From Bradyrhizobium paxllaeri (GTDB lineage: Bacteria; Pseudomonadota; Alphaproteobacteria; Rhizobiales; Xanthobacteraceae), in the NCBI RefSeq assembly GCF_001693515.2, contig NZ_CP042968.1:4216001-4280000 (forward strand): a stretch of 64,000 nucleotides of DNA, written 5' to 3'. Positions 43,182 through 56,787 of the stretch are shown in pieces (the stretch's first letter is position 1; every line of letters begins with the position of its first letter). The notes below the pieces were generated by a model, which was not told the origin of the DNA, made no database searches, and saw nothing but the letters and a program-made list of their open reading frames with translations. A program made the position numbers and the translations under genes.

Positions 43182-46100
43182 ATGAGCGTATCCGAACCGT
43201 TCATCCGCCGGCCGATCGCGACCTCGCTGTTGGGGATCGCGCTGATGATCGGCGGTGCGCTCGGCTATTGGGCGCTGCCGGTATCGGCGCTGCCGCAGGT
43301 CGATTTCCCGACCGTGCAGGTGACGACGCAACTGCCGGGCGCGAGCCCCGATGTGGTGGCGTCCCTGATCACGGCGCCGCTCGAGCGCCAGCTCGGGCAG
43401 ATCCCGTCGCTGTCGTCGATGCAGTCGACCTCCTCGTACGGCGTCAGCCAGATATCGCTGCAGTTCGACCTCAACCGCGACATCGACGGGGCGACTCAGG
43501 ACGTTCAGGCCGCGATCAACGCCGCCGCCGGAATCCTGCCGAAAAACCTGCCGTATCCGCCGACCTACGCCAAGGTCAATCCGGCGGATGCGCCGGTCCT
43601 GACGCTGGCGCTGACGTCGGAGACGATTTCGCTGCGTGCGATGAGCGATATCGCCGACACCCTCCTCGGCCAGCGGCTCAGTCAGATTTCCGGTGTCGGG
43701 CGCGTCGCCATCCTCGGTGGGCTCAAGCCTGCGGTGCGGGTGCAGGCGGATCTGGCGCGGCTCGCCGCCTACGGCATCTCGATGGAGGATCTGCGCAACG
43801 CCATTGCGGGCGCCAACGTGTCGGGGCCGAAGGGATCGCTCGACGGCGCGCAGCAGGCCTACACCATCGCTGCCAACGACCAGATCGCGGCGGCGGACGC
43901 CTACAAGCCGATCATCATCGCCTATCGCAACGGCTCGCCGGTCACGATCGGCGACGTCGCCATCATCATCGACGGGCTGGAGAACGATCGGACCGGCGGC
44001 TGGTATCAGGGCACGCCGGCCGTGATCATCGACATCCAGCGGCAGCCCGGCGCCAACGTCATCGAGGTCGTCAGGCAGATCCGTGCAGAAATTCCCAAGC
44101 TGCAGCGCTCGATCCCGGCCGGCGTCAATTTGCACGTGGTCTCCGACCGCACCGTCACCATTCGCGCCTCGGTGCGGGACGTCCAGTTCACGCTGATCCT
44201 TGCCGTGGTGCTGGTGACGCTGGTGGTGCTGTTGTTCCTGCGCTCGCTGCGCGCCACTCTGATCGCGGGCGTGGCACTGCCGCTGTCGCTGATCACGAGC
44301 TTCGGCATCATGTATTTCGCAGGCTTCAGCCTCGACAATCTGTCGCTGATGGCGCTCACGATCGGCACCGGCTTCGTGGTCGATGATGCCATCGTGATGA
44401 TCGAGAACATCGTCCGTCACATGGAAAACGGCGAGTCCGTGATGGAGGCGTCACTGAAGGGCGCCAGCGAAATCGGCTTTACCGTGATCTCGCTGACGGT
44501 ATCGCTGATCGCGGTCTTCATCCCGCTTCTGTTCATGTCCGGGCTGGTCGGACGCATGTTCCGCGAGTTCGCGCTGACGCTGACGATCGCGGTCGTGACC
44601 TCCGCGATCGTGTCACTGACGCTGACGCCGATGATGTGTTCGCGGCTGCTCAAGCATGTCGGCGAGGAGATGACGGTCCCCGGCCTTGCCGCCGTCAGCC
44701 GTTTCATCGACCGTACGGTCGACTTGTACCATCGTACGCTGCTGTGGGTGCTGCAGCGCCAGCGCGCGACGCTGATGGTGACCTTCGCCACCATTGTCGC
44801 GACGCTGCTGATGTATGTGGTCGCGCCGAAGGGCTTCCTGCCGCTGCAGGACACCGCGTCGATCACCGCGGTGACCGAAGCCGGCCCCGACGTTTCCTTT
44901 GCCGAGATGCAGAGCCGTCAGGCGGCGGCCGCGGCCGCGATCCAGGCCGATCCGGATGTGGTCGGCGTGGTCTCCGTGATCGGGGCCGGTTCCGTCAATC
45001 CGACCACCAATGTCGGGCGTCTCGTGATGACGCTGCGGCCGCGCGGCGAGCGGGAGGATGACATTTCGGTCGTGGTCGACCGGCTGAAGCAGCGCACCGC
45101 CTCGATCCCCGGCATGAAGATCTATTTCCAGCCGGTGCAAGACGTGCAGATCTCGACCCAGTCGAGCCGCTCGCAGTACCAGTATACGCTGACCGGCACC
45201 GATGCGGCGGAAGTGTCCAAGTGGTCGCAGAAGCTGATTGCCGAAATGCGCCGGGATCCGCTGTTCCGCGACGTCTCGTCGGAAGCGCAGGAGGGCGGTT
45301 TGCGCGCCGCGCTCGACATCAACCGGCAGCGCGCGGGCCAGCTCGGCGTCAGCGTCCAGGCGGTCAACGACACCCTCAACGACGCCTTTGCGCAGCGGCA
45401 GATTTCGACGATTTACGGCCAGGCCAACCAGTACCGCGTGGTGCTGGAGGCGATGCCGATGTACCAGCGCGATCCCTCGATCCTGTCAAAACTCTACCTG
45501 CCGGGGGCTGCGAGCACCACCGTCGGCGCGCCCAACGCCCAGGTGCCGCTGTCGGCGGTGGCGACGCTGACCCGCACCACGGCGCCGCTGGCGATTTCGC
45601 ATCTGGCGCAGTTTCCGGCGATCTCGCTCAGCTTCAATCTCGGGCCCGGCGAGGCGCTCGGCGATGCCGTCGAGGCCGTCAAGAAGATCGAGACCAGGAT
45701 CGGCATGCCCGGCAGTATCGTCGGCGTCTATGCGGGCGATGCGGCCGAGTTCTCCAAATCGCTGGCCGGCCAGCCCTGGCTCATCCTGGCGGCGATCGTC
45801 ACCATCTACATCGTGCTGGGCGTGCTCTACGAGAGCTACATCCACCCCATCACCATTCTCTCGACGCTGCCCTCCGCCGGCGTCGGCGCCATTCTGGCGC
45901 TGATGCTGTTCGGGCAAGACCTGTCGGTGATCGGCCTGATCGGCATCATTCTGTTGATGGGCATCGTCAAGAAGAACGCGATCATGATGATCGACTTCGC
46001 GCTGGAGGCGGAGCGGCATCAGGGCATGTCGCCTTCCGAGGCGATCGTACAGGCCTGCCTGCTGCGCTTCCGCCCGATCATGATGACGACGCTGGCTGCG

Positions 46101-46331
46101 CTGTTCGGCGCATTGCCGCTGGCGATCGAGAGCGGCACCGGCGCCGAATTGCGCTTTCCGCTCGGCATTTCCATCATCGGCGGTCTGCTGCTGAGCCAGT
46201 TGCTGACGCTCTACACGACGCCGGTGATCTATCTGGCGCTCGACCGGATCAATCGCAAAATCGAGAAGGCCGTGCCGGACCCAGGGCCGCCCGGACCCAC
46301 GGTCGCCGGCGCCACCGAGGGGATGCAATAG
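43182..46331 (+). CDS. mdtB: RND family multidrug efflux permease (MdtB-like)
   Basis: A 1049-residue inner-membrane pump with 12 helices and two large periplasmic loops. The proton-relay aspartates lie in GFVVDDAIVMIENI, followed by the conserved lysine helix (LIGIILLMGIVKKNAIMMID). It is of the HAE1 type, close to MdtB/MdtC, which form a B2C heterotrimer. The next permease gene begins directly after its stop, with no spacer. Substrates cannot be predicted. Confidence 0.92.
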   Translation: MSVSEPFIRRPIATSLLGIALMIGGALGYWALPVSALPQVDFPTVQVTTQLPGASPDVVASLITAPLERQLGQIPSLSSMQSTSSYGVSQISLQFDLNRDIDGATQDVQAAINAAAGILPKNLPYPPTYAKVNPADAPVLTLALTSETISLRAMSDIADTLLGQRLSQISGVGRVAILGGLKPAVRVQADLARLAAYGISMEDLRNAIAGANVSGPKGSLDGAQQAYTIAANDQIAAADAYKPIIIAYRNGSPVTIGDVAIIIDGLENDRTGGWYQGTPAVIIDIQRQPGANVIEVVRQIRAEIPKLQRSIPAGVNLHVVSDRTVTIRASVRDVQFTLILAVVLVTLVVLLFLRSLRATLIAGVALPLSLITSFGIMYFAGFSLDNLSLMALTIGTGFVVDDAIVMIENIVRHMENGESVMEASLKGASEIGFTVISLTVSLIAVFIPLLFMSGLVGRMFREFALTLTIAVVTSAIVSLTLTPMMCSRLLKHVGEEMTVPGLAAVSRFIDRTVDLYHRTLLWVLQRQRATLMVTFATIVATLLMYVVAPKGFLPLQDTASITAVTEAGPDVSFAEMQSRQAAAAAAIQADPDVVGVVSVIGAGSVNPTTNVGRLVMTLRPRGEREDDISVVVDRLKQRTASIPGMKIYFQPVQDVQISTQSSRSQYQYTLTGTDAAEVSKWSQKLIAEMRRDPLFRDVSSEAQEGGLRAALDINRQRAGQLGVSVQAVNDTLNDAFAQRQISTIYGQANQYRVVLEAMPMYQRDPSILSKLYLPGAASTTVGAPNAQVPLSAVATLTRTTAPLAISHLAQFPAISLSFNLGPGEALGDAVEAVKKIETRIGMPGSIVGVYAGDAAEFSKSLAGQPWLILAAIVTIYIVLGVLYESYIHPITILSTLPSAGVGAILALMLFGQDLSVIGLIGIILLMGIVKKNAIMMIDFALEAERHQGMSPSEAIVQACLLRFRPIMMTTLAALFGALPLAIESGTGAELRFPLGISIIGGLLLSQLLTLYTTPVIYLALDRINRKIEKAVPDPGPPGPTVAGATEGMQ

Positions 46332-49300
46332 ATGGCATCGATCTCGGAGCCCTTCATCCGGCGGCCGGTTGGCACCACGCTGCTGGCGATCGGGCTCTTT
46401 CTGGTCGGCATCGTCGCCTACGTGTTCCTGCCGGTGTCGTCCGTTCCGAACGTCGATTTCCCGATGATCCGGGTGTCCGCGACGCGGCCGGGCGCGGACC
46501 CTTCCGTGATGGCGTCGACCGTCGCGGCGCCGCTGGAGCGCCGGCTTGGCCAGATCGCGGGACTGGACAAGATCACCTCGACCAGTTCGCTCGGCTCCAC
46601 CAGCATTCAATTGCAATTCTCGATCGGCCGCGACATCGACCGCGCCGCCCGCGACGTGCAGGCCGCGATCAATGCGTCGCTGGCCGATTTGCCGAGCGAC
46701 CTGCCGTCGCTGCCGCGTTTCCGTAAATCCAATCCCGCTGCCGCGCCGGTGTTCGTGCTGGCGCTGACGTCAAAGACGCTGACGACGAGCGCCATGTACG
46801 ACGTCGCCGATACCGTGATCGCGCAGCGGATCTCGCAGGTGCCTGGTGTCGGCGAGGTCACGGTCTCTGGCGCCGATCAGCCGGCGGTGCGGATCGCGCT
46901 CAACCCGGTGGCGCTGTCGAATGCGGGGATTGCCACCGACGACGTTCGTCAGGCGATCATCAACGCCAACCCGCTTGGTCCGGTCGGGATATTCAACGGC
47001 GGCCGCCAGAGCGAGACGATTTCGACCAACAAGCAGATGCGAACGGCGGCCGAATTCCGCGACGTCATCATCAAGAGTTCGGCCGGCAATTTCGTCCGCC
47101 TGTCCGATGTGGCGGATGTGGAAGATTCCGTCCGCAATGCCCGCTCGATCGCCTGGTTCAACAAGCAGCCGGCGGTGCTGATCCAGATCACCAAGCAGGG
47201 CGACGCCAATGTGATCGACACCGTCGATCGGGTGAGGGCGCTGATTCCCGAACTGAAGCAGTGGCTGCCCGGCGGGGTGGAAATTTCCACGCTGGTCGAC
47301 CGCACCGGCACCATCCGCGCCAGCGTGCTCGACATGCAGTTCACGCTGCTGGCGACCGCCTTCCTGGTCATGGTGGTGGTATTCGCCTTCCTGCGGCGGC
47401 TGACGCCGACAATCGCGGCCGGCGTTTCGGTGCCGCTGGCGCTGGCCGGCACCTGCGCCGGGATGTGGCTCGCCGGATTCTCGATCGACAACCTGTCGCT
47501 GATGGCGCTGGCGATTTCCGTCGGCTTCGTGGTCGACGATGCCATCGTCATGATCGAGAACATGTACCGCAATCTCGAACAGGGCATGGCGCCGTATCCG
47601 GCGGCGCTCGAAGGCGCCAAGCAGATCGGCTTTACCGTGCTGTCGATCAGCCTGTCCTTGATCGCGGCATTTACGCCGCTGATCTTCATGGACGGCATCG
47701 TCGGCCGGCTGCTGCGCGAATTCTCGCTGACGCTGACCTTTGCCATCGTGGTCTCGACCGTGGTCTCGCTCACGATCACGCCGATGATCTGCGCGCATTA
47801 CATCAAGGAAGCGACCTCAGACCATGCCACCTGGTTCGACCGCCTCGTCGAGGGCACGCTGTCGCGCATCGTGGCCTTTTATGCCCGGACGCTGCGCGCG
47901 GTATTGAATTTCCCGTTCCTGACCCTGCTCGTGTTCTTCGCCACCATCGCGCTGACGGTGGTGCTCTACATCAAGACGCCGAAGGGCTATTTTCCGACCG
48001 ATGACAGCGGCTTCGTGATCGGCTCGACACGCGCTTCGGCCGACACCTCATTCCAGGCGATGCTGGGGTTGCAGCAGCAACTGGCTGACATCGTGATGGC
48101 CGATCCGGCGGTCGCGGGCGTTGGCTCGTCGCTCGGCGGCAGCGCTGGGCCGGGCGGCGGCGGTTCCAACCGCGGCACCATGTTCATCAGCCTGAAGCCG
48201 CCGGAGGAGCGGGAAGGCGTGTCGACGGCGCAGGTGATCGATCGCCTGCGGCGCAATCTCTACCGGGTCGCCGGCATCCGCCTATTCATGTTCGCGGCGC
48301 AGGATATCCGCACCGGCGGGCGGCAGAGCGATTCCGACTATCAGTACACGCTGTCGAGCACCAACCTCGACCTGCTGCAGAAATGGGCCCCGATCGTCGC
48401 CAAGCGCATGGAGACGGTGGAGGGCATCACCGACATCTCCAGTGACCGCGATCCCGGAGGCTTGCAATTGTCGCTGGTGATCGACCGCAAGACCGCCGCG
48501 AGCCTCGGCGTTCGGGTCCAGGATATTGACAATGCCCTGAACAATGCATTCGCGCAGCGGCAGATTTCGATCATCTATACCCAGCGCAACCAGTACATGG
48601 TGGTGCTGGAGATCGATCCGAAATTCCAGGCGGACCCGTCCAATCTCGAGCGCATCTTCGTGGCCGGCGCCAACGACGCCCAGGTTCCGCTATCGGCCGT
48701 GGTGCGCTACCAGCGCGGCCTGTCGGCGCTCGCGGTATATCACTCGCAATCGTTCCCCTCGACGACGGTCTCGTTCAATCTGCTGCCCGACGTGCCGCTG
48801 GAGGTCGCGACCACAAACATCCAGCGCGCGGTCGATGAGCTGCATATGCCGGAAGGTATCCGCGGCAGTTTTGACGGCAATGCCGGCGACTTCAACAAGA
48901 CCAGCGGACGGCAGCCGCTTCTGATCCTCGGCGCATTGGTCGCGATGTATATCGTGCTCGGCGTGCTCTATGAGAGCCTGGCGCATCCGATCACGATCAT
49001 CTCGACGCTGCCTTCAGCGGGGCTCGGCGCACTGCTGGCATTGCAGGTGACGAATACTCCGCTGACGGTGATAGCTTTCGTCGGCATCATCCTGCTGATC
49101 GGCATCGTCAAGAAGAACGGTATCATGATGGTCGATTTCGCGCTCGACGCCGAGCGCAACCGCGGTCTGTCGTCGGCGGATGCGATCTTCGAGGCCTGCC
49201 GCGCCCGCTTCCGCCCCATTCTGATGACGACGATGGCGGCGCTGTTTGCCGGCATTCCGCTGGTGATCGCCACCGGCCCCGGAACCGAGCTGCGCCGGCC

Positions 49301-49436
49301 GCTCGGCATCACCATCATCGGCGGCCTGTTCGTCTCCCAGATCCTGACGCTCTACACCACGCCGGTCATTTACCTGCTGATCGACCGGCTGCGCCAGCGG
49401 TCCCGGCCGGCCGCGGTGGCAGCCCCCGCCGAATAG
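46332..49436 (+). CDS. mdtC: RND family multidrug efflux permease (MdtC-like)
   Basis: A 1034-residue HAE1-type permease and the likely partner of the preceding pump. The relay aspartates lie in GFVVDDAIVMIENMYRNL, and FVGIILLIGIVKKNGIMMVD holds the conserved lysine. A Gly-rich insert (GSSLGGSAGPGGGGSNRG, near residue 600) lies in the second periplasmic loop. With the outer membrane factor and adaptor it completes one four-gene operon. Confidence 0.92.
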   Translation: MASISEPFIRRPVGTTLLAIGLFLVGIVAYVFLPVSSVPNVDFPMIRVSATRPGADPSVMASTVAAPLERRLGQIAGLDKITSTSSLGSTSIQLQFSIGRDIDRAARDVQAAINASLADLPSDLPSLPRFRKSNPAAAPVFVLALTSKTLTTSAMYDVADTVIAQRISQVPGVGEVTVSGADQPAVRIALNPVALSNAGIATDDVRQAIINANPLGPVGIFNGGRQSETISTNKQMRTAAEFRDVIIKSSAGNFVRLSDVADVEDSVRNARSIAWFNKQPAVLIQITKQGDANVIDTVDRVRALIPELKQWLPGGVEISTLVDRTGTIRASVLDMQFTLLATAFLVMVVVFAFLRRLTPTIAAGVSVPLALAGTCAGMWLAGFSIDNLSLMALAISVGFVVDDAIVMIENMYRNLEQGMAPYPAALEGAKQIGFTVLSISLSLIAAFTPLIFMDGIVGRLLREFSLTLTFAIVVSTVVSLTITPMICAHYIKEATSDHATWFDRLVEGTLSRIVAFYARTLRAVLNFPFLTLLVFFATIALTVVLYIKTPKGYFPTDDSGFVIGSTRASADTSFQAMLGLQQQLADIVMADPAVAGVGSSLGGSAGPGGGGSNRGTMFISLKPPEEREGVSTAQVIDRLRRNLYRVAGIRLFMFAAQDIRTGGRQSDSDYQYTLSSTNLDLLQKWAPIVAKRMETVEGITDISSDRDPGGLQLSLVIDRKTAASLGVRVQDIDNALNNAFAQRQISIIYTQRNQYMVVLEIDPKFQADPSNLERIFVAGANDAQVPLSAVVRYQRGLSALAVYHSQSFPSTTVSFNLLPDVPLEVATTNIQRAVDELHMPEGIRGSFDGNAGDFNKTSGRQPLLILGALVAMYIVLGVLYESLAHPITIISTLPSAGLGALLALQVTNTPLTVIAFVGIILLIGIVKKNGIMMVDFALDAERNRGLSSADAIFEACRARFRPILMTTMAALFAGIPLVIATGPGTELRRPLGITIIGGLFVSQILTLYTTPVIYLLIDRLRQRSRPAAVAAPAE

Positions 49437-49472
49437 TTGAACACCCGGCCACGGACAGCGTATAGCGGGCGG

Positions 49473-50204
49473 ATGCCAAACCCATCCAATCCCCAGGCCG
49501 GCGCCGCCGTGGAGGCCGTTCCGGAGTGTCCGCGCTGCGGCAAGCCGCTGCCGCTCTGCATCTGCGACAGCGTGACCCCGGTCGAAAGCAGGATCTCGCT
49601 GCTGATCCTGCAACATCCGCAGGAGCAGGACAGGACGCTCGGCACCGCGCGGCTGACGGCGCAGCATTTTGCGGATGCCGTGGTCAAAATCGGCTTGTCC
49701 TGGCCGAGCCTGTCCAAGGCGTTGGGCCGGACGGTTCATGATCCCTCGCGCTGGGCGGTGCTTTATCTTGGTTCAGCCAAAGTCGCCGACCTCGACACCG
49801 ATGCCGAGATCGTGGCGATCAACCGCAAGGGCGAAATCGAGCCGCACCAGCGTGCGATCCTGTCCGACATCGAGGGCGTCGTGCTGCTTGACGGAACCTG
49901 GAGCCAGGCCAAGGCGCTGTGGTGGCGCAATGCCTGGATGCTGAAATGCCAGCGGGTCATTCTCGGGCCGAAGCGCCCGTCGCGTTACGGCAAGCTGCGC
50001 AAGGAGCCGCGCCGCGACGGCCTTTCCACCATCGAGGCCGCGGGCCTGCTGCTGGCCAGGCTCGAGAAGCGTCCCGAAATCTCGGAGGCGCTCAACGCCA
50101 CCTTCGATCGGATGCTGGCGCGGTATCGCGAGGTGCAGGCGGAGATGCCGGAAGTCGCGCCGAAGCCGAAAAAGCGGGACTGGCGGCGGCGCAAGCGGGG
50201 GTAA
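49473..50204 (+). CDS. DTW domain protein (tRNA-uridine aminocarboxypropyltransferase type)
   Basis: A 243-residue DTW/TapT-type protein. Four cysteines (19, 22, 29 and 31: CPRCGKPLPLCIC) look zinc-binding. The DTW motif appears as DGTW at 140-143 in LLDGTWSQAKAL, with basic RNA-binding residues at the C-terminus (PKPKKRDWRRRKRG). E. coli TapT makes acp3U in tRNA variable loops. I chose ATG 49473; a TTG directly after mdtC would add 12 residues. Confidence 0.85.
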   Translation: MPNPSNPQAGAAVEAVPECPRCGKPLPLCICDSVTPVESRISLLILQHPQEQDRTLGTARLTAQHFADAVVKIGLSWPSLSKALGRTVHDPSRWAVLYLGSAKVADLDTDAEIVAINRKGEIEPHQRAILSDIEGVVLLDGTWSQAKALWWRNAWMLKCQRVILGPKRPSRYGKLRKEPRRDGLSTIEAAGLLLARLEKRPEISEALNATFDRMLARYREVQAEMPEVAPKPKKRDWRRRKRG

Positions 50205-50422
50205 CGGCGGCGCTCGAAGGGATAGTCGGTGCAGGTTCGTATCGCTCGCGCGTTACGGGCTATGGGCTCGTTATGCTCGCGGTGCTGGGGCCGAGTTCCA
50301 ATGTCGGCAACAAGACATAGCTACCCCCTGTTTGCCCAGAAACGGCTGTGGACAAGGGTGACACCGCCCTTGACGATGCTAAATTCGTCCCCCTCCGCGT
50401 AACAATTTTGGAGCAATAGTCG

Positions 50423-50902
50423 ATGACTTTAAGCACAGAAATTCTGACGCGTTCCCCATTACTCGACGCTGATGAACTTGAAGGGGAAATCGGCAACATA
50501 ATCCATCAAACCCGGCGAGGGCCGGCGATGCCAGGGGTGTCAAACGGCTACGATCAGCCGCTGCCGAAGGGCCCGATGCCCGACTACGTCGCCCACAAGG
50601 AAGGGGTTAATCAGGTCGGCAAACTCTCGGCCGAAGCCGTGGTCCGCGAATACGACGCGGCGGTGAAGGAGATTGAAGCGCTCGGCACTGAACTGTCCGA
50701 GGCCGCCAAGAAATGCGAGGCAATGGTCGCGGGTGTTCACGCGATGGTGACCGAAATCAGGGAGTTGGCGGCGAACTATCGCGAGGAAGGCAAGCGCTAC
50801 TTCCTGCAGATCGAGGATTGTTCCTTGATGACATCGGAAGTCCGCACCGTTTGCGAAGCGCTGAAGAAGAAAATTGCCGCGGGTAGTAGTCTGGCCGCGT
50901 GA
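50423..50902 (+). CDS. coiled-coil hypothetical protein, 159 aa
   Basis: A soluble protein without signal peptide. Residues 65-115 form a long heptad-rich helix (AEAVVREYDAAVKEIEALGT and onward). A second helix (about 118-150) contains two cysteines (IEDCSLM and VRTVCEAL). The N-terminal 50 residues are proline-rich and probably unstructured. I do not assign a family, though similar proteins occur in Bradyrhizobium. Its stop overlaps a GTG that starts a 24-codon hydrophobic ORF. Confidence 0.6.
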   Translation: MTLSTEILTRSPLLDADELEGEIGNIIHQTRRGPAMPGVSNGYDQPLPKGPMPDYVAHKEGVNQVGKLSAEAVVREYDAAVKEIEALGTELSEAAKKCEAMVAGVHAMVTEIRELAANYREEGKRYFLQIEDCSLMTSEVRTVCEALKKKIAAGSSLAA

Positions 50903-50973
50903 TATTCCGGCTGTGGCCGGTTCTGCTAATGGCCGCACCGTTCATCGTCGCGGCCATTAGCTGGATATTCTGA
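50899..50973 (+). CDS. 24-residue hydrophobic micro-ORF coupled to the coiled-coil gene
   Basis: A GTG overlapping the preceding stop (GTGA) opens a 24-codon frame whose product is almost entirely hydrophobic (begins MIFRLWPVLLMAAPF, ends ISWIF). It is long enough for a single membrane helix. The coupled start and strict hydrophobic composition argue for a real small membrane protein. No homology is known to me. Confidence 0.4.
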   Translation: MIFRLWPVLLMAAPFIVAAISWIF

Positions 50974-51222
50974 CGGCGCACCGGCTGTTCAGGCTGATCA
51001 AAATGTGCCGCCCACGGCGGCTTGAGGCTGCGGCCAACGCGCTATTGTGGCGATATGTCGCCAACGCCGCGGGAGCCATTTGCGGGCTTGATGATTATCT
51101 GCAGCCAAATGCATCTGTAATCCAGCGGCTGGGCACGGCCGTCTTCAGCACCGATCTGCAGGGCTTGAGATGACGAAGCATGGTGGATAACCGTCTTCGA
51201 AGTCGACGGATTCGCGCCGCAA

Positions 51223-52161
51223 ATGCTGGATTGGCAAATGCTGGATAGGGACGCGGAACTGTCTCCGCTTTCGTTCACCAGGGACAAGGATATTCACGCT
51301 TTGCCGTCTTCGATCCTCTCGCACCTTCATTTCGGCGGCGCCGAACTCAGTTTCCGAAAGAAATTTCGCCTGTTCTTCACGGTCGGCGCCGTCGTGCTGG
51401 TGCTGGGTAGCGTCAAGGCGATCGTTCACTATTTCGAGTTCGAATTCCTCGATCTCAACGGCCTGGTGACGAGCGGTATCGGCGGCGCCATCTTCATCAT
51501 CGGCTTCCTGCTGTCGAGCATTCTCAAGGACTACAAGGAAGCCGAGCAAATCCCGACGGTGCTGCGCACCGCGATCGAGGCGATCGACGGCGATCTGGAA
51601 TGCTTCGCGTCGACCAACGAGCGCTTCAATCTCAGGGAAGCGCGGCTGATCCTTCTGGGTGTGATCGGAAAACTGCGTGACGGTCTCGGCCACGCCTACG
51701 ATCACAAGAACATTGCCCCCGTGCTCGCCGAGCTTGGCAAGCTGACGCCCATCCTCGGAAGGCTGGAGGGCATGGGCATGGCCGCGAATTTCGTCGTGCG
51801 CCTGCGCGCCAACCAGGACGCGATCCGCCGGGTGCTGCTGCGGATCTACACCATCCAGCGCGTCGAGTTCGTGCCGTCGGTGCATGTTCTCGTGCAGACG
51901 CTGGTATTGTCGATCATCGTGCTGTTGCTTATGCTGAAGACGGAGGGCGATCCGGCCGCGGCCTTGCTGTTCGGATTCATCACCTACATGTTCGTCTACG
52001 TCCTGTACCTGATCCGGCTGCTCGAACAGCCCTTCGCCAAGGGACGCGGTTCCGTCGACGACGTCAGCTTCTTCCTGCTGGACGAACTGGAGGAGCAATT
52101 GCGCCACTCGCTGGATCACGACGGCGGACGGAAGCGGCTCCAGGCAATGGGGCGGGCCTGA
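51223..52161 (+). CDS. hypothetical membrane protein, 312 aa
   Basis: Four predicted membrane helices are arranged in two pairs (about 49-68 and 83-104, then 226-245 and 250-270), with a soluble helical middle (about 110-215). A weak resemblance to bestrophin-like channels is seen in topology only. The N-terminus (MLDWQMLDRDAELSPL) may start later, for example at an internal start before the first helix. Downstream lies the convergent heavy-metal operon end. Confidence 0.6.
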   Translation: MLDWQMLDRDAELSPLSFTRDKDIHALPSSILSHLHFGGAELSFRKKFRLFFTVGAVVLVLGSVKAIVHYFEFEFLDLNGLVTSGIGGAIFIIGFLLSSILKDYKEAEQIPTVLRTAIEAIDGDLECFASTNERFNLREARLILLGVIGKLRDGLGHAYDHKNIAPVLAELGKLTPILGRLEGMGMAANFVVRLRANQDAIRRVLLRIYTIQRVEFVPSVHVLVQTLVLSIIVLLLMLKTEGDPAAALLFGFITYMFVYVLYLIRLLEQPFAKGRGSVDDVSFFLLDELEEQLRHSLDHDGGRKRLQAMGRA

Positions 52162-52217
52162 GCGTTGCACGATAACGGAACGGCGCCGCGGCGTGGCGCC
52201 GTCCGGTTCCGCCCGGT

Positions 52218-55809
<3,592 letters not shown>

Positions 55810-56787
55810 TCAATGCTCGTGCGCGGCACTGCCCTTGCCGATTTCGGCCTTGATGACGAAGCTGTTGCGGGCGGCATAGACGTCGCCCTCGCTGAGCCCG
55901 AACAGCACTTCGGCGTGCTCGCCGTCCTTGTCGCCAAGCTCGATCTCGCGGGCCTCGAACTTGTCGCCCGCGCGCGCGAAGACGACATTGCGGTTCTCCA
56001 GCGTCTGCAGCGCGCTGAGCTTGATCACCAGCGGGGCTTTCTTTTCCGAAAGAATCAGGCGCGCTGTGACGAAAAGGCCGGGGCGCAGGCGGCCGCCGGC
56101 ATTGGCGGCGGTGGCCCGGGCGAGCGCGCTTTGGGTTTCGGCGGCGCCGATCGGGGAGACGTAGCTGATGCTGGCGTGGATGGGCGGACCGCCGTCCTCG
56201 ACATCGATCATCACGGCATCGCCGACCTTGACGCGACGGAAGTCGCGACGCGGGACCGAGAGGTCCACCCACACCGTCGAGAGATCGGACACGGTGAATG
56301 CCGGCTTCTGTTCGGAGGCGTATTCGCCGAGCGAAACCTGCCGGTCGATCACGGTGCCGGCGATCGGGGCGCGCAGTTCGTACAGCGTGAGGCTCTGGTT
56401 GCTCTCGATCGTGGCGACGACCTCGTTCTTCTGCACGGCGTCGCCAACGCGCTTCTTCACCTCGCGGACAATGCCCGGAAAGCGCGGCGTGATCTGCACG
56501 GTCTGTTCCTGATTGGCCTGAAGAATGCCGTTGAGGCGCAGGACGTCACGGAGCGTTCCCGGCTGCACCTTTTCCAGCTCGATGCCCGCAGCCAGCACCT
56601 TGGCGTCGCTCATCGTGACGCCGTCGTCGCCATGCGCGTGTTCCTTCTCGTCATGGCCATGACCGTGCGCATGCCCCGTGGTCGTGCTGTTCTTGCCCGG
56701 CGTTGGGGCGTCGAGGATCTTCATGCCGGCGAAGACCGCGCCGGCCAGCAGCAGAAGCACCACGGCAGCGGTGACAATACGCCTCAT
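55810..56787 (-). CDS. czcB: heavy-metal efflux RND periplasmic adaptor (CzcB type)
   Basis: A 325-residue membrane-fusion protein. A membrane anchor (about 3-22) is followed by a His-rich stretch at 39-52 (HAHGHGHDEKEHAHGD) that should bind divalent metals, as in CzcB. The barrel-sandwich domain (RFPGIVREVKKRVGDAVQKN) and beta barrel complete the fold. Its start overlaps the end of the outer membrane gene by 4 bp. Confidence 0.92.
   Translation of the reverse strand: MRRIVTAAVVLLLLAGAVFAGMKILDAPTPGKNSTTTGHAHGHGHDEKEHAHGDDGVTMSDAKVLAAGIELEKVQPGTLRDVLRLNGILQANQEQTVQITPRFPGIVREVKKRVGDAVQKNEVVATIESNQSLTLYELRAPIAGTVIDRQVSLGEYASEQKPAFTVSDLSTVWVDLSVPRRDFRRVKVGDAVMIDVEDGGPPIHASISYVSPIGAAETQSALARATAANAGGRLRPGLFVTARLILSEKKAPLVIKLSALQTLENRNVVFARAGDKFEAREIELGDKDGEHAEVLFGLSEGDVYAARNSFVIKAEIGKGSAAHEH

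Noticed and set aside
41841..44420. An 859-codon minus-strand frame across the RND adaptor and permease
   Set aside because: It is opposite two clear RND genes and full of Arg/His runs, so it is a shadow.
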